A stretch of DNA of 64,000 bases from Clostridiales bacterium (GCA_019418625.1 DYBL01000043.1:1-64000); one strand, 5' to 3'; numbered from the stretch's first letter, positions 9,773 through 18,804 are shown. The notes: a model not told the origin generated them from the letters alone. A program made the numbers and translations.

Positions 9773-9813
9773 AAGCATCCCCCAAGGCATGAGCCTTGGG
9801 GGATGCTTCTTTT
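9773..9813. terminator. bidirectional intrinsic terminator
   Basis: A perfect 16-bp stem (AAGCATCCCCCAAGGC and its complement) with loop ATGA, then TCTTTT on the plus side. It ends the nitrilase gene and faces the convergent ychF. Confidence 0.9.
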
Positions 9814-9832
9814 CATTTCGTTCGGATGCGGA

Positions 9833-10942
9833 TCAGACGTTGAAGCGGAAGTAGATCATGTCGCCGTCCTGCACCACGTATTCCTTGCCCTCGCTGCGCA
9901 GCAGGCCCTTCTCCCGGGCGGCGTTCACGCTGCCGCAGCGCATCATGTCCTCAAAGGCGATGACCTCCGCGCGGATGAAGCCCCGCTCGATGTCGGTGTG
10001 GATCTTGCCGGCGGCCTGGGGTGCCTTGGTGCCCTTCTTGATGGTCCAGGCGCGGCACTCATCCTTGCCGTAGGTCAGGAAGGAGATGAGGCCCAGCAGG
10101 GCGTAGGAGCACTTGATGAGCCGGTCCAGGCCGGACTCTTCCACGCCCAGCTCCTCCAGGAACATCTGCTTTTCCTCGCCCTCCAGCTCGGCGATGTCCT
10201 GCTCCAGCTTGGCGCAGATGGGCAGCACCTGGGCGCCCTCGGCATCGGCGATAGCCTTGACCTGCTGGAAATAGGGGTTGGCGTCCAGATGGGCAAAGCC
10301 CTCCTCGTCGGTGTTGGCGGCGTAGATGATGGGCTTGAGGCTCAGAAGATCGGAGGTTGCGATGAGGGCCATGTCCTCCGGAGAGCACTCGTAGGTACGG
10401 GCGGACTTGCCGTTGTTCAGGTGCTCGGCCAGGCCCTTGAACACCTCCACCTCGTGGAGGAACTTCTTGTCGCCCTTGGCGGCCTTGGTGGCCCGGTCGA
10501 TCCGGCGGTTCACCATTTCCAGGTCCGCCATGATGAGCTCCAGGTCGATGGTCTCGATGTCGCCCTTGGGGTCCACGGGCACGTTGGTGCCCGCGTCGGC
10601 CACAACGTGCATGATGTTCTCATCATCGAAGCAGCGCACCACATGGACGATGGCGTCCGTCTCCCGGATATTGGCCAGGAACTTGTTGCCCAGGCCCGCG
10701 CCCTGGCTGGCGCCCTTCACCAGACCCGCAATATCCACGAACTCGATGACGGCAGGGGTCTTTTTGTCCGGCTCGTACATCTCGGCCAGCTTGTCCAGCC
10801 GCTCGTCGGGCACTGCCACCATACCCACATTGGGGTCAATGGTGCAGAAGGGGTAGTTGGCGCTCTCGGCGCCGGCGTTGGTGATGGCGTTGAACAGGGT
10901 GGATTTTCCCACGTTGGGCAGTCCCACGATACCTAATTTCAT
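9833..10942 (-). CDS. ychF: redox-regulated ATPase/GTPase YchF
   Basis: A 369-aa Obg-family P-loop protein, the universally conserved YchF/OLA1, which binds ATP and the ribosome and is linked to translation and stress. Motifs: P-loop GLPNVGKST near the N-terminus, switch region FCTIDPN, DIAGLVKGAS (G3), and a C-terminal TGS domain. The NxxE-type G4 of YchF (AANTDEEG) explains its ATP preference. The start MKLGIVG at 10942 follows AAGGAG; the open frame extends about 35 codons further upstream but that sequence is AT-rich and lacks family similarity. Length matches the family (about 365). A single-gene unit. Confidence 0.96.
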   Translation of the reverse strand: MKLGIVGLPNVGKSTLFNAITNAGAESANYPFCTIDPNVGMVAVPDERLDKLAEMYEPDKKTPAVIEFVDIAGLVKGASQGAGLGNKFLANIRETDAIVHVVRCFDDENIMHVVADAGTNVPVDPKGDIETIDLELIMADLEMVNRRIDRATKAAKGDKKFLHEVEVFKGLAEHLNNGKSARTYECSPEDMALIATSDLLSLKPIIYAANTDEEGFAHLDANPYFQQVKAIADAEGAQVLPICAKLEQDIAELEGEEKQMFLEELGVEESGLDRLIKCSYALLGLISFLTYGKDECRAWTIKKGTKAPQAAGKIHTDIERGFIRAEVIAFEDMMRCGSVNAAREKGLLRSEGKEYVVQDGDMIYFRFNV

Positions 10943-11014
10943 AAAAAGCAAATCTCCTTTGCCGTATTTTCGACTCTGTATTGTATCATTTTCCACAGCA
11001 AAGTGCAAGGAAAA

Positions 11015-11087
11015 GAAAATGTAAAACATTCTTGACATTTGCATCATGCGGATATAGATTGAAAATGTAAAAAAATTTTGACATTTT
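11015..11087 (+). promoter_or_regulatory. promoter with two direct-repeat operators
   Basis: A -35 TTGACA (11032-11037) is followed by TAGATT 17 bp on (or TATAGA with 15). Two imperfect 26-bp repeats, each GAAAATGT-N12-ACATTT, lie 46 bp apart at 11015-11040 and 11061-11087; each is also an inverted repeat. One overlaps -35, the other sits just past -10: likely sites for the XRE repressor of this operon. Confidence 0.6.
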
Positions 11088-11101
11088 CAGGAGCTGTCTC
11101 T

Positions 11102-11440
11102 ATGAAAAAGATGGACGAAATGGAGCTGCACATCGAGCGGACGGCCACCCGGTGGGCCTACCGGTACAGCGAGGCCGTTTTGTTTCTCTGGTGCGCAGGG
11201 ACGGCACTTTGGGGCTGGATATCCGGTCTCGGATGGCAGGAAATAACCGGCCGCATCAACCTGCCGCTTTTGCTCCTGATCACGCAGGAGGGCGTTCATG
11301 ACGCCGTGATCCTGATCTGCCGGGCCAAGGCAGGGGACGAGGAAGCCGAGGGCACCCTGTGGAAAACCATTGCCATCCTCGTCGTCTGGGGACTAGTGTC
11401 CCTCTGGCTGCTGGGGAGCATATTGGAGCTGGCTTTGTGA
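11102..11440 (+). CDS. small membrane protein, co-transcribed with XRE regulator
   Basis: A 112-aa protein with a charged N-terminus (MKKMDEMELH) and three hydrophobic segments (roughly residues 24-42, 49-64 and 87-107). I do not recognise a named family; similar small membrane proteins commonly precede YgzD/XRE-type regulators in Firmicutes. An in-frame earlier codon exists at 11078, but the AGGAG at 11089-11093 points to ATG 11102. Its TGA overlaps the ATG of the regulator by one base, so the two are translationally coupled. Probably the membrane part of a two-gene module controlled by the operator at 11015-11087. Confidence 0.75.
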   Translation: MKKMDEMELHIERTATRWAYRYSEAVLFLWCAGTALWGWISGLGWQEITGRINLPLLLLITQEGVHDAVILICRAKAGDEEAEGTLWKTIAILVVWGLVSLWLLGSILELAL

Positions 11441-11646
11441 TGGAAAACAACATTCGCGCCCTGCGCAAGGCGGCAGGACTGACCCAGGAGGACCTGGCCC
11501 GGGCCCTGGGCGTCACCCGCCAGACCATCAACGCCATCGAAAACGACAAGTACGATCCCACGCTGGGCCTGGCCATGCGCCTTGGCAGGCTGCTGGGTGC
11601 CCCGGTGGAGGCGATCTTCCGCCTGCCGGAGCCGGAAGAGGCGTAA
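11440..11646 (+). CDS. XRE-family HTH regulator (YgzD-like)
   Basis: A 68-aa Cro/C1-type helix-turn-helix protein consisting of the HTH alone: IRALRKAAGLTQEDLARALG then VTRQTINAIENDKYDPTLGL, ending with the usual LAMRLGRLLGAPVEAIF segment. This compact form is common in Clostridia and Bacilli next to a membrane protein. The ATG overlaps the previous stop codon (TGATG). Two inverted-repeat elements around the operon promoter are the obvious binding sites, so autoregulation is likely. The inducing signal is unknown. Confidence 0.9.
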   Translation: MENNIRALRKAAGLTQEDLARALGVTRQTINAIENDKYDPTLGLAMRLGRLLGAPVEAIFRLPEPEEA

Positions 11647-11663
11647 CGGTTCCCGTACGAAAA

Positions 11664-11700
11664 ACCTCCGCACCGTTTTCGGCGCGGAGGTCTCCTTTTT
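11664..11700 (+). terminator. intrinsic terminator
   Basis: ACCTCCGC pairs with GCGGAGGT across an 11-nt loop, then CTCCTTTTT. It separates the XRE operon from the convergent deacetylase gene, whose stop is at 11701. Confidence 0.8.
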
Positions 11701-12936
11701 CTATGCCAGCGTCAGATACCAGGCCAGAAGCTCCGCCGCCTCCGCCCGGGTGGCCGGATCGCCGGGACGGAACACCTCCCGGTCATTGGCGGAGGAAAAG
11801 CCCATGGCGCCGATCTCCTTCACGGCGGCGCTCGCCCAGCTGCTGATGCGGAAGCTGTCCTCGTAGCACCGCTCGCATTTTTCGGTCCGGACGGCCTTTT
11901 CCGATTGGATCAGCCGGTCCAGCATCACATAGAACTGCTGACGGCTCACCAGCGCAGAGGGGGAATACAGTCCCCGCCCCGTCCCCTTTGCAACGCCGGT
12001 CTCCGCCGCCCAATCCACAGCCTCCGCGTACCAGGCCTCCCGGGAAATATCCCGGAAAGCGGAGGATGACGCAGGCGTAGGGCAGCCCGCTGCCCGCCAC
12101 AAAATCTCCGCGGCGGCGGCCCGGGTCAGATACCGGTTGGGGTGCCAGCCATTGCCATCCCCGGTCATGATGCCCGTTTCTTCCATCACGCAGATAGAAG
12201 AAAAGGCCCAGTGCTCTTTCAGACGGCCCTCGTCGTAAGCCTGGGGATCCGTCTGAGGCGGCACGCTTTTATAGATCTGGCCGTTTTGCGGCGTCACGCC
12301 CCGCAGCCGGAACAGCTCATCCACCGTCACAAAATCGTATCCCTTGGGCTGGAGGGCGTCAATGATGCGGCAGGCTGCGTCCAAATTGGCCTCCGTGCTG
12401 TCATGCAGCAGGATGATATCCCCGTCCCGGATGGTGCTGATGACCGAACGGGCCATCTTCTCCCCGGATACCTGTTTGCCCTTGGCCGGGTCCTGGCTCC
12501 ACAGGATCAGCGGCGCGTTGAGCCGGGACCGCACCGCCTCGGTACGGACGCCGAACGGTGTGCGCACCAGAAAATTTTCCTGTCCCGTGACTTCCGCCAG
12601 CTTTTCCCGGCTCTTTTCCACCTGACTTTTCACATCCTCTCCGCTCAGCTCCCGCAGATCCAGATGCTCCCAGGTGTGATTTGCAATCTGATGTCCTGAC
12701 CGGGCCATCTGCTGCACCAGCTCCTCCTTGGTCCCGACCCAGCCGCCTACCATGAAAAACGTCCCCTTGACGCCCCGGCGGTCCAGCGCCTCCACCACTT
12801 TGGGCGTCCAGGTCTTGTTGGGCCCGTCGTCAAAGGTGATGGCCACCAGCTTGGCCGCGCCCGCCCGCGCCGGGATCATCAGGTTCATCATCAGCACCAG
12901 CGCCAGAGCCGCCGCCCACTTCCCCATCGATCGCAC
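11701..12936 (-). CDS. SLH-anchored polysaccharide deacetylase
   Basis: A 411-aa exported protein. After a signal peptide (residues 1-27, ending ARAGA) comes a NodB-type deacetylase: TFDDG (metal Asp), NHTWEHLDL (H-x4-H zinc pair), RTPFG (usually R-P-P-x-G), LWSQDP and LLHD. Three SLH repeats follow (from about residues 245, 300 and 360; the third with YEDSFRIS and FRPGDPATRAEAA), which anchor the enzyme to secondary cell-wall polymer. It should remove acetyl groups from peptidoglycan or wall polysaccharide at the surface. The start is the GTG at 12936: GGGGAGGAG lies 6 nt upstream, whereas the ATG at 12927 is too far. The RTPFG substitution is unusual. Confidence 0.85.
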   Translation of the reverse strand: MRSMGKWAAALALVLMMNLMIPARAGAAKLVAITFDDGPNKTWTPKVVEALDRRGVKGTFFMVGGWVGTKEELVQQMARSGHQIANHTWEHLDLRELSGEDVKSQVEKSREKLAEVTGQENFLVRTPFGVRTEAVRSRLNAPLILWSQDPAKGKQVSGEKMARSVISTIRDGDIILLHDSTEANLDAACRIIDALQPKGYDFVTVDELFRLRGVTPQNGQIYKSVPPQTDPQAYDEGRLKEHWAFSSICVMEETGIMTGDGNGWHPNRYLTRAAAAEILWRAAGCPTPASSSAFRDISREAWYAEAVDWAAETGVAKGTGRGLYSPSALVSRQQFYVMLDRLIQSEKAVRTEKCERCYEDSFRISSWASAAVKEIGAMGFSSANDREVFRPGDPATRAEAAELLAWYLTLA

Positions 12937-13086
12937 GTTGATCTCCTCCCCCGTCTTTTTTCTCAGTATTCCCGGGGGAACATGGATCTCCCCCGGAAAA
13001 ATTCGCAAAGCGGTGCTTCATCTGTACACCGTCCCAATGCATTTTGTATATTTGATGCAGCATGATAACACATAGTATAGACGAAA

Positions 13087-13118
13087 ACAAGGCACATCTG
13101 GTTACAGATGTGCCTTGT
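13087..13118 (-). terminator. intrinsic terminator of htrA
   Basis: A perfect 14-bp stem (ACAAGGCACATCTG) with loop GTTA/TAAC; on the minus strand it runs into TTTTCG. It lies 100 bp after the htrA stop. Confidence 0.75.
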
Positions 13119-13218
13119 CATATTTTGAAACTTCCCGTCCCACCGTCGCACAGGCGGTTTTGCATTTCCGCAGCTGCTGCCGCGAGACCGCCGTCAGCGG
13201 ATAGGAAGATGTCTTTGG

Positions 13219-14589
13219 TCAGTTATACCGACCGCCGAAGAAATAGTTGAACAGGTCGTCGTAGGAGTCCATGCCGCCATTTTGGCTGTTGTCGGCATTT
13301 TCCTGGACCTGCGCGCCGGTATCAGTCTGATCCTGCGCAGGCACCGCGTCCCAGGTGACCTCCATGGTCATCTCCTGGCCGTCACGATAGATGGTGAAGG
13401 TGGCGGTATCGCCGGCAGAATACTGTTTTTTCACCACGTTCAGATCCTCCATGGACGTGATGTCCGTGTCGCCCACCTTGATGATGACGTCACCCATCTT
13501 AAATCCCGCCTTATCGGCGGCGCCGCCCTCTTCCACAGAGTAGACGAACACGCCGGAGTCAATGTCATAGCGGAACTGTGCGGCCATCTGCTCGGTCATG
13601 GAGCCGCCGGTGATGCCCAGGTAGGGCTTGTTGGTCACATAGCCGTTGGTCATGATGTCCTGGATCATGGCGATCACGTCGTTGATGGGGATGGCGAAGC
13701 CAAGGCCCTCCACGGACTCTTCATTGGAGGCGCTGGAGTACTTGGCAGACACGATGCCCACCACTTCGCCGTAGCTGTTGAACAGCGGGCCGCCGGAGTT
13801 GCCGGGGTTGATGGAGGCATCCGTCTGGATCATGTTGAAGGGGGTGCCGGAGACATTGATGGCCCGGTTCACGCTGGAGACCATGCCGCCGGACATGGAG
13901 AAGGTCAGCTCACCCAGAGGATTGCCTACCGCCAGCACATGGTCGCCCACGTTCAGCGTGTCGCTGTCACCCACGGTGACAGGCTGGAGATCCTGCGCCT
14001 CCACCTTGATGACGGCGATATCGTAGTCCTCGTCGCCGCCCACGTACTTGGCGTCGTACTCGTCGCCGTTGTACATGGTGACCGTCACGGTGTCCGCGTC
14101 CTCCACCACATGGTAGTTGGTGACGATATAACCGTCGGCGGTGAGCACAAATCCGGAGCCGGCAGAGGCCGTCTGGACCGGCTGGCCGAAGAAGTTGGTG
14201 CCGGCTGTGGCAGTGGTGTTGATGGACACCACGCTGTTGACATTGGCGGCGTAGACCTCCGCGTCGGTCATCTCTGTCTTGCCGTCCACCGTCTTGATGG
14301 CCACCTCCGTGGCAGGCCGGCTGGATACGTTGATGCTGGTGGAACTGCCGCTGGCCGCCCAGGCCACTCCGCCGCCCACAGCGCCGCCCAGCAGCGCGCA
14401 GCAAAGGCACAGTGCCGCGATCTTTATTCCAAGGCGATTCTTTTTCACCGGTTTCATCTCCTGCACGCTTTCACGATGCTCGTTGTCACTGCCAGGGACG
14501 CTCTGCGGATTCACCAGGTTTTCTCCCGGCTGCTCGCTGCCGTCCTTGCGGTAGGTGTAATGGTACAGATTCTTCTCATCGTTATACAT
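13219..14589 (-). CDS. htrA: HtrA/DegP-type membrane serine protease
   Basis: A 456-aa S1C protease tethered by one N-terminal TM helix (about residues 55-77, after a 50-residue basic cytoplasmic segment) with the protease and one PDZ domain outside. The catalytic triad is His in TNYHVVED, Asp in YDIAVIKV and Ser in NPGNSGGPL; the PDZ domain spans about residues 315-410 and carries the GGAADKAGFK ligand loop. The C-terminus is Gln/Asn/Asp-rich and ends FNYFFGG. The role is degradation or refolding of misfolded exported proteins. AGGAGG precedes the ATG. Monocistronic, with its own terminator. Confidence 0.95.
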   Translation of the reverse strand: MYNDEKNLYHYTYRKDGSEQPGENLVNPQSVPGSDNEHRESVQEMKPVKKNRLGIKIAALCLCCALLGGAVGGGVAWAASGSSTSINVSSRPATEVAIKTVDGKTEMTDAEVYAANVNSVVSINTTATAGTNFFGQPVQTASAGSGFVLTADGYIVTNYHVVEDADTVTVTMYNGDEYDAKYVGGDEDYDIAVIKVEAQDLQPVTVGDSDTLNVGDHVLAVGNPLGELTFSMSGGMVSSVNRAINVSGTPFNMIQTDASINPGNSGGPLFNSYGEVVGIVSAKYSSASNEESVEGLGFAIPINDVIAMIQDIMTNGYVTNKPYLGITGGSMTEQMAAQFRYDIDSGVFVYSVEEGGAADKAGFKMGDVIIKVGDTDITSMEDLNVVKKQYSAGDTATFTIYRDGQEMTMEVTWDAVPAQDQTDTGAQVQENADNSQNGGMDSYDDLFNYFFGGRYN

Positions 14590-14799
14590 AATCGATTCCT
14601 CCTATTATGTATCCCGTTTTCTCCTGGAATAGAACTGAGAATAACAGGAAATCATGTCCGATCTGTGAAGAGAGTTTGCACAGTTTTTAAATTCTCTCTT
14701 TCCGTTTGTCTGGCTTGAGTATAGGGCGGCAAGCTTAAAACTGCCTGAAAACATTTTAAAGGAACTTTGAACGCGCAGCCCTGCAGGTGAAAAAGGTGT

Positions 14800-14827
14800 T
14801 TGCCGCCGCCGGGAACTGTGGTATGAT
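14800..14827 (+). promoter_or_regulatory. promoter of the redox cluster
   Basis: TTGCCG (14800-14805), a 16-bp spacer and TATGAT (14822-14827), 38 bp before the FAD-protein start. Confidence 0.5.
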
Positions 14828-14865
14828 ATTCTGGATGAAATTTTTGGTGGAAAGGGAAGTACGCC

Positions 14866-16488
14866 ATGCTGAAAATCGAAAACATCAAACTCGCCCCGGG
14901 GGACGGCATGGACGTGCTGACCAGGGAGGCCGCCCGCGTTTTAAAGGTGCGGGAAAAGGAGCTGAAGGACCTTCGCGTCATCCGGCGCAGTGTGGACGCC
15001 CGGGAGGATGTGCGCCTGGTCTATACGGTGATCGCCTCTGTGCGGGACGAGCCGGGCGTCATGAAGCGCTGCCACAGCAAGAAGGTCTCCCGGATCGAGC
15101 GCCAGACTCCCTATACGCTGCCCGCGCCCCAGTCTGCGCCCGAAATCCCTCCTGTGGTGGTAGGTGCGGGACCGGCGGGGCTGTTCGCCGCGCTGGTACT
15201 GGCCCGGGCGGGCCTGCGGCCCGTATTGCTGGAGCGTGGCCGCAGCGTAGAGCAGCGCAAAGAGGACGTGGAGCGGTTCTGGCGCACCGGCGCGCTGGAC
15301 CTGCGCTCCAACGTACAGTTCGGCGAGGGCGGTGCCGGCGCCTTTTCTGACGGCAAGCTCAACACCGGCACCCGGGACGTGCGCCACCGCTTCATTCTGG
15401 AGACACTGGTAGCGTGCGGCGCGCCGGAGGACATTCTCATCGACGCCAAGCCCCATGTGGGCACCGATTATCTCCACATCGCCCTGATGGGCCTAAGGCA
15501 GGAGCTTTTGTCCCTGGGGGCGGATATCCGCTTCGAGCACCGCCTGACCGGCATCCGGACGGAGCATGGCGCCGTGTCCGCCATCACCGTGGAGTCCCCC
15601 GCCGGCACCGAAACGCTGCCCTGCCGCCGTCTGGTCCTCTGTCCCGGCCACTCCGCCCGGGACACGTTTTTCATGCTGCGGGACTTGGGCGTTCCCATGG
15701 AGGCCAAGCCCTTTGCCGTGGGCGTGCGCATCGAGCACCGGCAAAGCGACTGCGACGCCGCCCAGTATAAGCGCTACGCCGGACATCCCAGTCTCCCCGC
15801 CGCCAGCTACAAGCTCTCCTGCCACCTGGAAAACGGCCGTTCCGCCTTTTCCTTCTGTGTCTGTCCCGGCGGCGAAGTAGTGGCCGCCGCCTCGGAAGAG
15901 GGCCGGGTAGTCACCAACGGCATGAGTGCCTTTGCCCGGGACAAGGAGAACATCAACGGCGGCTTTTTGGTGAACGTGACGCCGGAGGATTTCGGCGGGG
16001 ACGATCCCCTGGCCGGCGTAGTGTTCCAGCGAAAGCTGGAGCAGGCCGCCTTCTCCCTGGGCGGCGGCGATTATCGGGCGCCTGCCCAGCGTGTGGAGGA
16101 CTTCCTGGCTGGCCGTCCCTCCAAGGGCCCCGGCCGGGTGAAGCCCAGCTACCGCCCCGGCGTCACCTGGACGGATCTGCACCAGTGCCTGCCTCCCTTT
16201 GTGGCGGATACCCTGGCCCAGGCGCTGCCGGTGCTGGGACGGAAGCTCCGGGGCTACGACGACCCCGACGCCGTGCTCACCGCCGTGGAAAGCCGCTCCT
16301 CCTCCCCTGTCCGCATCCCCCGGGATGAGACCTATCAGTCCGCCCTGCGGGGCCTGTACCCCTGCGGCGAGGGCGCCGGATACGCCGGAGGCATCCTCTC
16401 CGCCGCGGCCGACGGCATGCGCGCAGCGGAGCAGGTATGCGCCCACATGGCTGCTGCTCAAAATGCAGACGGAGCAGCAATCTCGTAA
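14866..16488 (+). CDS. FAD-dependent dehydrogenase (COG2509-type)
   Basis: A 540-aa flavoprotein of the COG2509 'FAD-dependent dehydrogenase' group. An N-terminal about 90-residue domain is typical of the family (ARVLKVREKELKDLRVIRRS). It is followed by the Rossmann dinucleotide site VVVGAGPAGLFAAL (residues 98-111), the ELERG-like LLERGRSVEQR, an NVQFGEGGAGAFSDGKL active-site loop, and the C-terminal FAD motif YPCGEGAGYAGGILSAAADG. The physiological substrate of this family is not established. First gene of a likely operon with a D-2-hydroxyacid dehydrogenase and an iron alcohol dehydrogenase (gaps 41 and 44 nt). Confidence 0.88.
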   Translation: MLKIENIKLAPGDGMDVLTREAARVLKVREKELKDLRVIRRSVDAREDVRLVYTVIASVRDEPGVMKRCHSKKVSRIERQTPYTLPAPQSAPEIPPVVVGAGPAGLFAALVLARAGLRPVLLERGRSVEQRKEDVERFWRTGALDLRSNVQFGEGGAGAFSDGKLNTGTRDVRHRFILETLVACGAPEDILIDAKPHVGTDYLHIALMGLRQELLSLGADIRFEHRLTGIRTEHGAVSAITVESPAGTETLPCRRLVLCPGHSARDTFFMLRDLGVPMEAKPFAVGVRIEHRQSDCDAAQYKRYAGHPSLPAASYKLSCHLENGRSAFSFCVCPGGEVVAAASEEGRVVTNGMSAFARDKENINGGFLVNVTPEDFGGDDPLAGVVFQRKLEQAAFSLGGGDYRAPAQRVEDFLAGRPSKGPGRVKPSYRPGVTWTDLHQCLPPFVADTLAQALPVLGRKLRGYDDPDAVLTAVESRSSSPVRIPRDETYQSALRGLYPCGEGAGYAGGILSAAADGMRAAEQVCAHMAAAQNADGAAIS

Positions 16489-16529
16489 ACAACGCAAGAT
16501 GCAACATTTATTTATAAGGAGGGCTCCCT

Positions 16530-17507
16530 ATGTCCCGTGATATTTGTATTTACCTGGAATTCCTGACGGATGCCCACAAGCAGACCATCTGTGCCGCGGC
16601 CCAGGCCGCCGGCTTCACGCCCCACTTTTTCACCCTGGACCAGTTCGATGAGGCCCGCGCCTGCGTGCAAAACTGCGAGGTGCTCTTCGCCCACTCCCCC
16701 GAGCTTCTCCGGGCAGCCCCTGCCTCGCTCCAGTGGTACTGCTGCTCCTTTGCCGGTGCGGACCCCTACTGCAAAAATGACGGCATCTTCGCCAATCCGG
16801 ACTGCCTGCTCACCAACTCCGCCGGCGCCTACGGCGTCACCATCTCCGAGCATCTGATCATGGTGACGATCATGCTCATGCGGCGGATGCCGGAGTATGC
16901 CCAGGTAATGCAGCGCCGGGGCTGGTCCAACCAGCTTTCCGTGCGCTCCATCCGGGGCAGCCACTTTACCCTGCTGGGTACCGGAGACATCGGTACCACC
17001 TTTGCCCGCAAGCTCCGCGCCCTGGGCGCCGCCTCCATCACCGGTGTGAACCGCTCCGGCCGCTGCCCGGACGGGGTCTATGACCGGGTGGTGCCCATCT
17101 CCGACCTGGACACGGTACTGCCCGACGCCCATGTGCTGGTCATGTCCCTGCCCTCCACGCCGGAGACGGTGGGTATCCTCTCCCGGGCGCGGCTGGAGCT
17201 TCTGCCCCGGGACGCCTTCGTCATCAACGTGGGCCGCGGCAGCGCCATCGACCAGGACGCCCTCATCGAGGCGCTGAACACCGAGCGCATCGCCGGCGCC
17301 GCCCTGGACGTGATGGTGCCCGAGCCCCTGCCCCAGGACCACCCCCTGTGGGACGCCAAGAATCTGGTCCTCACGCCCCATGTGGCCGGCAACATGTCCC
17401 TGGGCTACACCTGCGACAAAGCAGTGGACATGTTCTGCGAAGATCTGGCCCGCTATGCCGCAGGAGAGCCCCTGGCCCATCTGGTGGACCGGACGCGGGG
17501 CTATTGA
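16530..17507 (+). CDS. D-isomer 2-hydroxyacid dehydrogenase
   Basis: A 325-aa NAD(P)-dependent 2-hydroxyacid dehydrogenase, interconverting a 2-keto acid and the D-2-hydroxy acid. The nucleotide fold has LLGTGDIGTTFARKL (GxGxxG, around residue 150). Catalytic residues are visible as Arg in NVGRGSAID, Glu in VMVPEPLPQDHPLW and His in LTPHVAGN. The N-terminal half is more divergent than in LdhA, closer to glyoxylate/hydroxypyruvate reductase-like members, so the substrate is open. AAGGAGG precedes the ATG. Second gene of the redox cluster. Confidence 0.9.
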   Translation: MSRDICIYLEFLTDAHKQTICAAAQAAGFTPHFFTLDQFDEARACVQNCEVLFAHSPELLRAAPASLQWYCCSFAGADPYCKNDGIFANPDCLLTNSAGAYGVTISEHLIMVTIMLMRRMPEYAQVMQRRGWSNQLSVRSIRGSHFTLLGTGDIGTTFARKLRALGAASITGVNRSGRCPDGVYDRVVPISDLDTVLPDAHVLVMSLPSTPETVGILSRARLELLPRDAFVINVGRGSAIDQDALIEALNTERIAGAALDVMVPEPLPQDHPLWDAKNLVLTPHVAGNMSLGYTCDKAVDMFCEDLARYAAGEPLAHLVDRTRGY

Positions 17508-17551
17508 GTCTCATTTTTCAGCTTTGATTTTTTAGGAAAGGAAGTACATCC

Positions 17552-18733
17552 ATGAATAACTTTACCTTTTATGCTCCCACCCTCTTTGCCTTCGGTGACG
17601 GGGAGGAGAAAAACACCGGCGCGCTGGTGCGCCGCTTCGGCGGCACCAAGGTGCTGCTGGTCTACGGCGGCGGATCCGTGAAGAAAAACGGCGCCTATGA
17701 CGCCGTCACCGCCTCCCTGGCCCAGGCAGAGCTGCCTTATGTGGAGCTGTCCGGCATCCAGGCCAACCCCCGCAGCGGCAAGGTGTATGAGGGCATCGAG
17801 CTTTGCCGCAAGGAGGGCGTGGACTTCCTGCTGGCCCTGGGCGGCGGCAGCGTCATCGACACCGCCAAGGCCATCGGCATGGGCGTGGGCTACGACGGGG
17901 ACTTCTGGGATTTCTTCACCGGCAAGGCTCCCATCACCACCTCCCTCCCCGTTGGTACGGTGCTGACCATCTCCGCTGCCGGCAGTGAGGGCAGCGACAG
18001 CTGCGTCATCACCCAGGAGGCGGGCAACCTCAAATGGGGCTGCCCCAAGAGTGACGCCATCCGCCCCAAGTTCTCCATCCTCAACCCCCGCTACACCTGC
18101 TCCCTGCCCGCCTATCAGACTGCCAGCGGCGCCGTGGACATGCTGGCCCACATCTGTGAGCGCTACTTCACCAACACCGCCGACGTGGCCCTGACGGACC
18201 GCCTGTGCGAGGCCCTCATGCGCACCGTGGTGGACGCCGCGCCCCGTGCCATTGCCAATCCCGACGACTACGCCGCCCGGGCAGACCTCATGTGGACGGG
18301 CATGCTGGCCCACAACAACTCCTGCGGCGTGGGCCGGGACCAGGACTGGGCCAGCCACCAGATGGAGCACGAGCTCTCCGCTTTCTATGACTGCGCCCAC
18401 GGCGCCGGCCTTGCGGTGGTGATGCCCGCGTGGATGGAGTACGTCCTGCCCCACAACCCCATGCGCTTTGCCCAGTTCGCCCAGCGCGTGTTTGGCTGCG
18501 AGATGGACTTTGCATGCCCCGAGCGCACTGCCCGGGAGGGTGTGGAGCGGCTGCGGGCCTTCTTCCGCTCTTTGGACATGCCCACCACCTTTGCCGAGAT
18601 CGGCGCCGACCCCAAGGATATCCCCGCCATGGTGGCCCACCGGGCCGAAAAGCCCAATGGTTTCCCCTTCGGCGGCTTCGTGAAGATCGGCCCCGACGAG
18701 ATGGAGGCCATTATGCGCCTGGCCGCCCGGTAA
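17552..18733 (+). CDS. iron-containing alcohol dehydrogenase (BdhA/YqhD-like)
   Basis: A 393-aa group III metal-dependent alcohol dehydrogenase of the butanol dehydrogenase/YqhD type, reducing aldehydes with NAD(P)H. The cofactor motif ALGGGSVIDTAKAI is at about residues 92-105. Iron ligands are in GAVDMLAHICE (Asp, His) and SHQMEHELSAFYDCAHGAG (two His). The N-terminus FYAPTLFAFGDG corresponds to the family's F-x-NPT-x-I-x-FG motif. Third gene of the cluster. Together the three enzymes could form a fermentative reduction branch (keto acid to hydroxy acid, aldehyde to alcohol), but no dedicated acyl or aldehyde producer is next to them. Confidence 0.92.
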   Translation: MNNFTFYAPTLFAFGDGEEKNTGALVRRFGGTKVLLVYGGGSVKKNGAYDAVTASLAQAELPYVELSGIQANPRSGKVYEGIELCRKEGVDFLLALGGGSVIDTAKAIGMGVGYDGDFWDFFTGKAPITTSLPVGTVLTISAAGSEGSDSCVITQEAGNLKWGCPKSDAIRPKFSILNPRYTCSLPAYQTASGAVDMLAHICERYFTNTADVALTDRLCEALMRTVVDAAPRAIANPDDYAARADLMWTGMLAHNNSCGVGRDQDWASHQMEHELSAFYDCAHGAGLAVVMPAWMEYVLPHNPMRFAQFAQRVFGCEMDFACPERTAREGVERLRAFFRSLDMPTTFAEIGADPKDIPAMVAHRAEKPNGFPFGGFVKIGPDEMEAIMRLAAR

Positions 18734-18740
18734 AAATAAA

Positions 18741-18769
18741 AAGGAGGCTCTCTTCATGAGAGCCTCCTT
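18741..18769 (-). terminator. intrinsic terminator facing the micro-ORF
   Basis: A perfect 12-bp stem AAGGAGGCTCTC with loop ATGAA; on the minus strand it is followed by TTTATTTTTA, so it is oriented to stop the micro-ORF transcript. On the plus strand no T-run follows, so it is only a weak stop for the alcohol dehydrogenase gene. Confidence 0.85.
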
Positions 18770-18804
18770 GGATCATTCAGCTTTTTAGGCTGACAACAGA
18801 TCAG

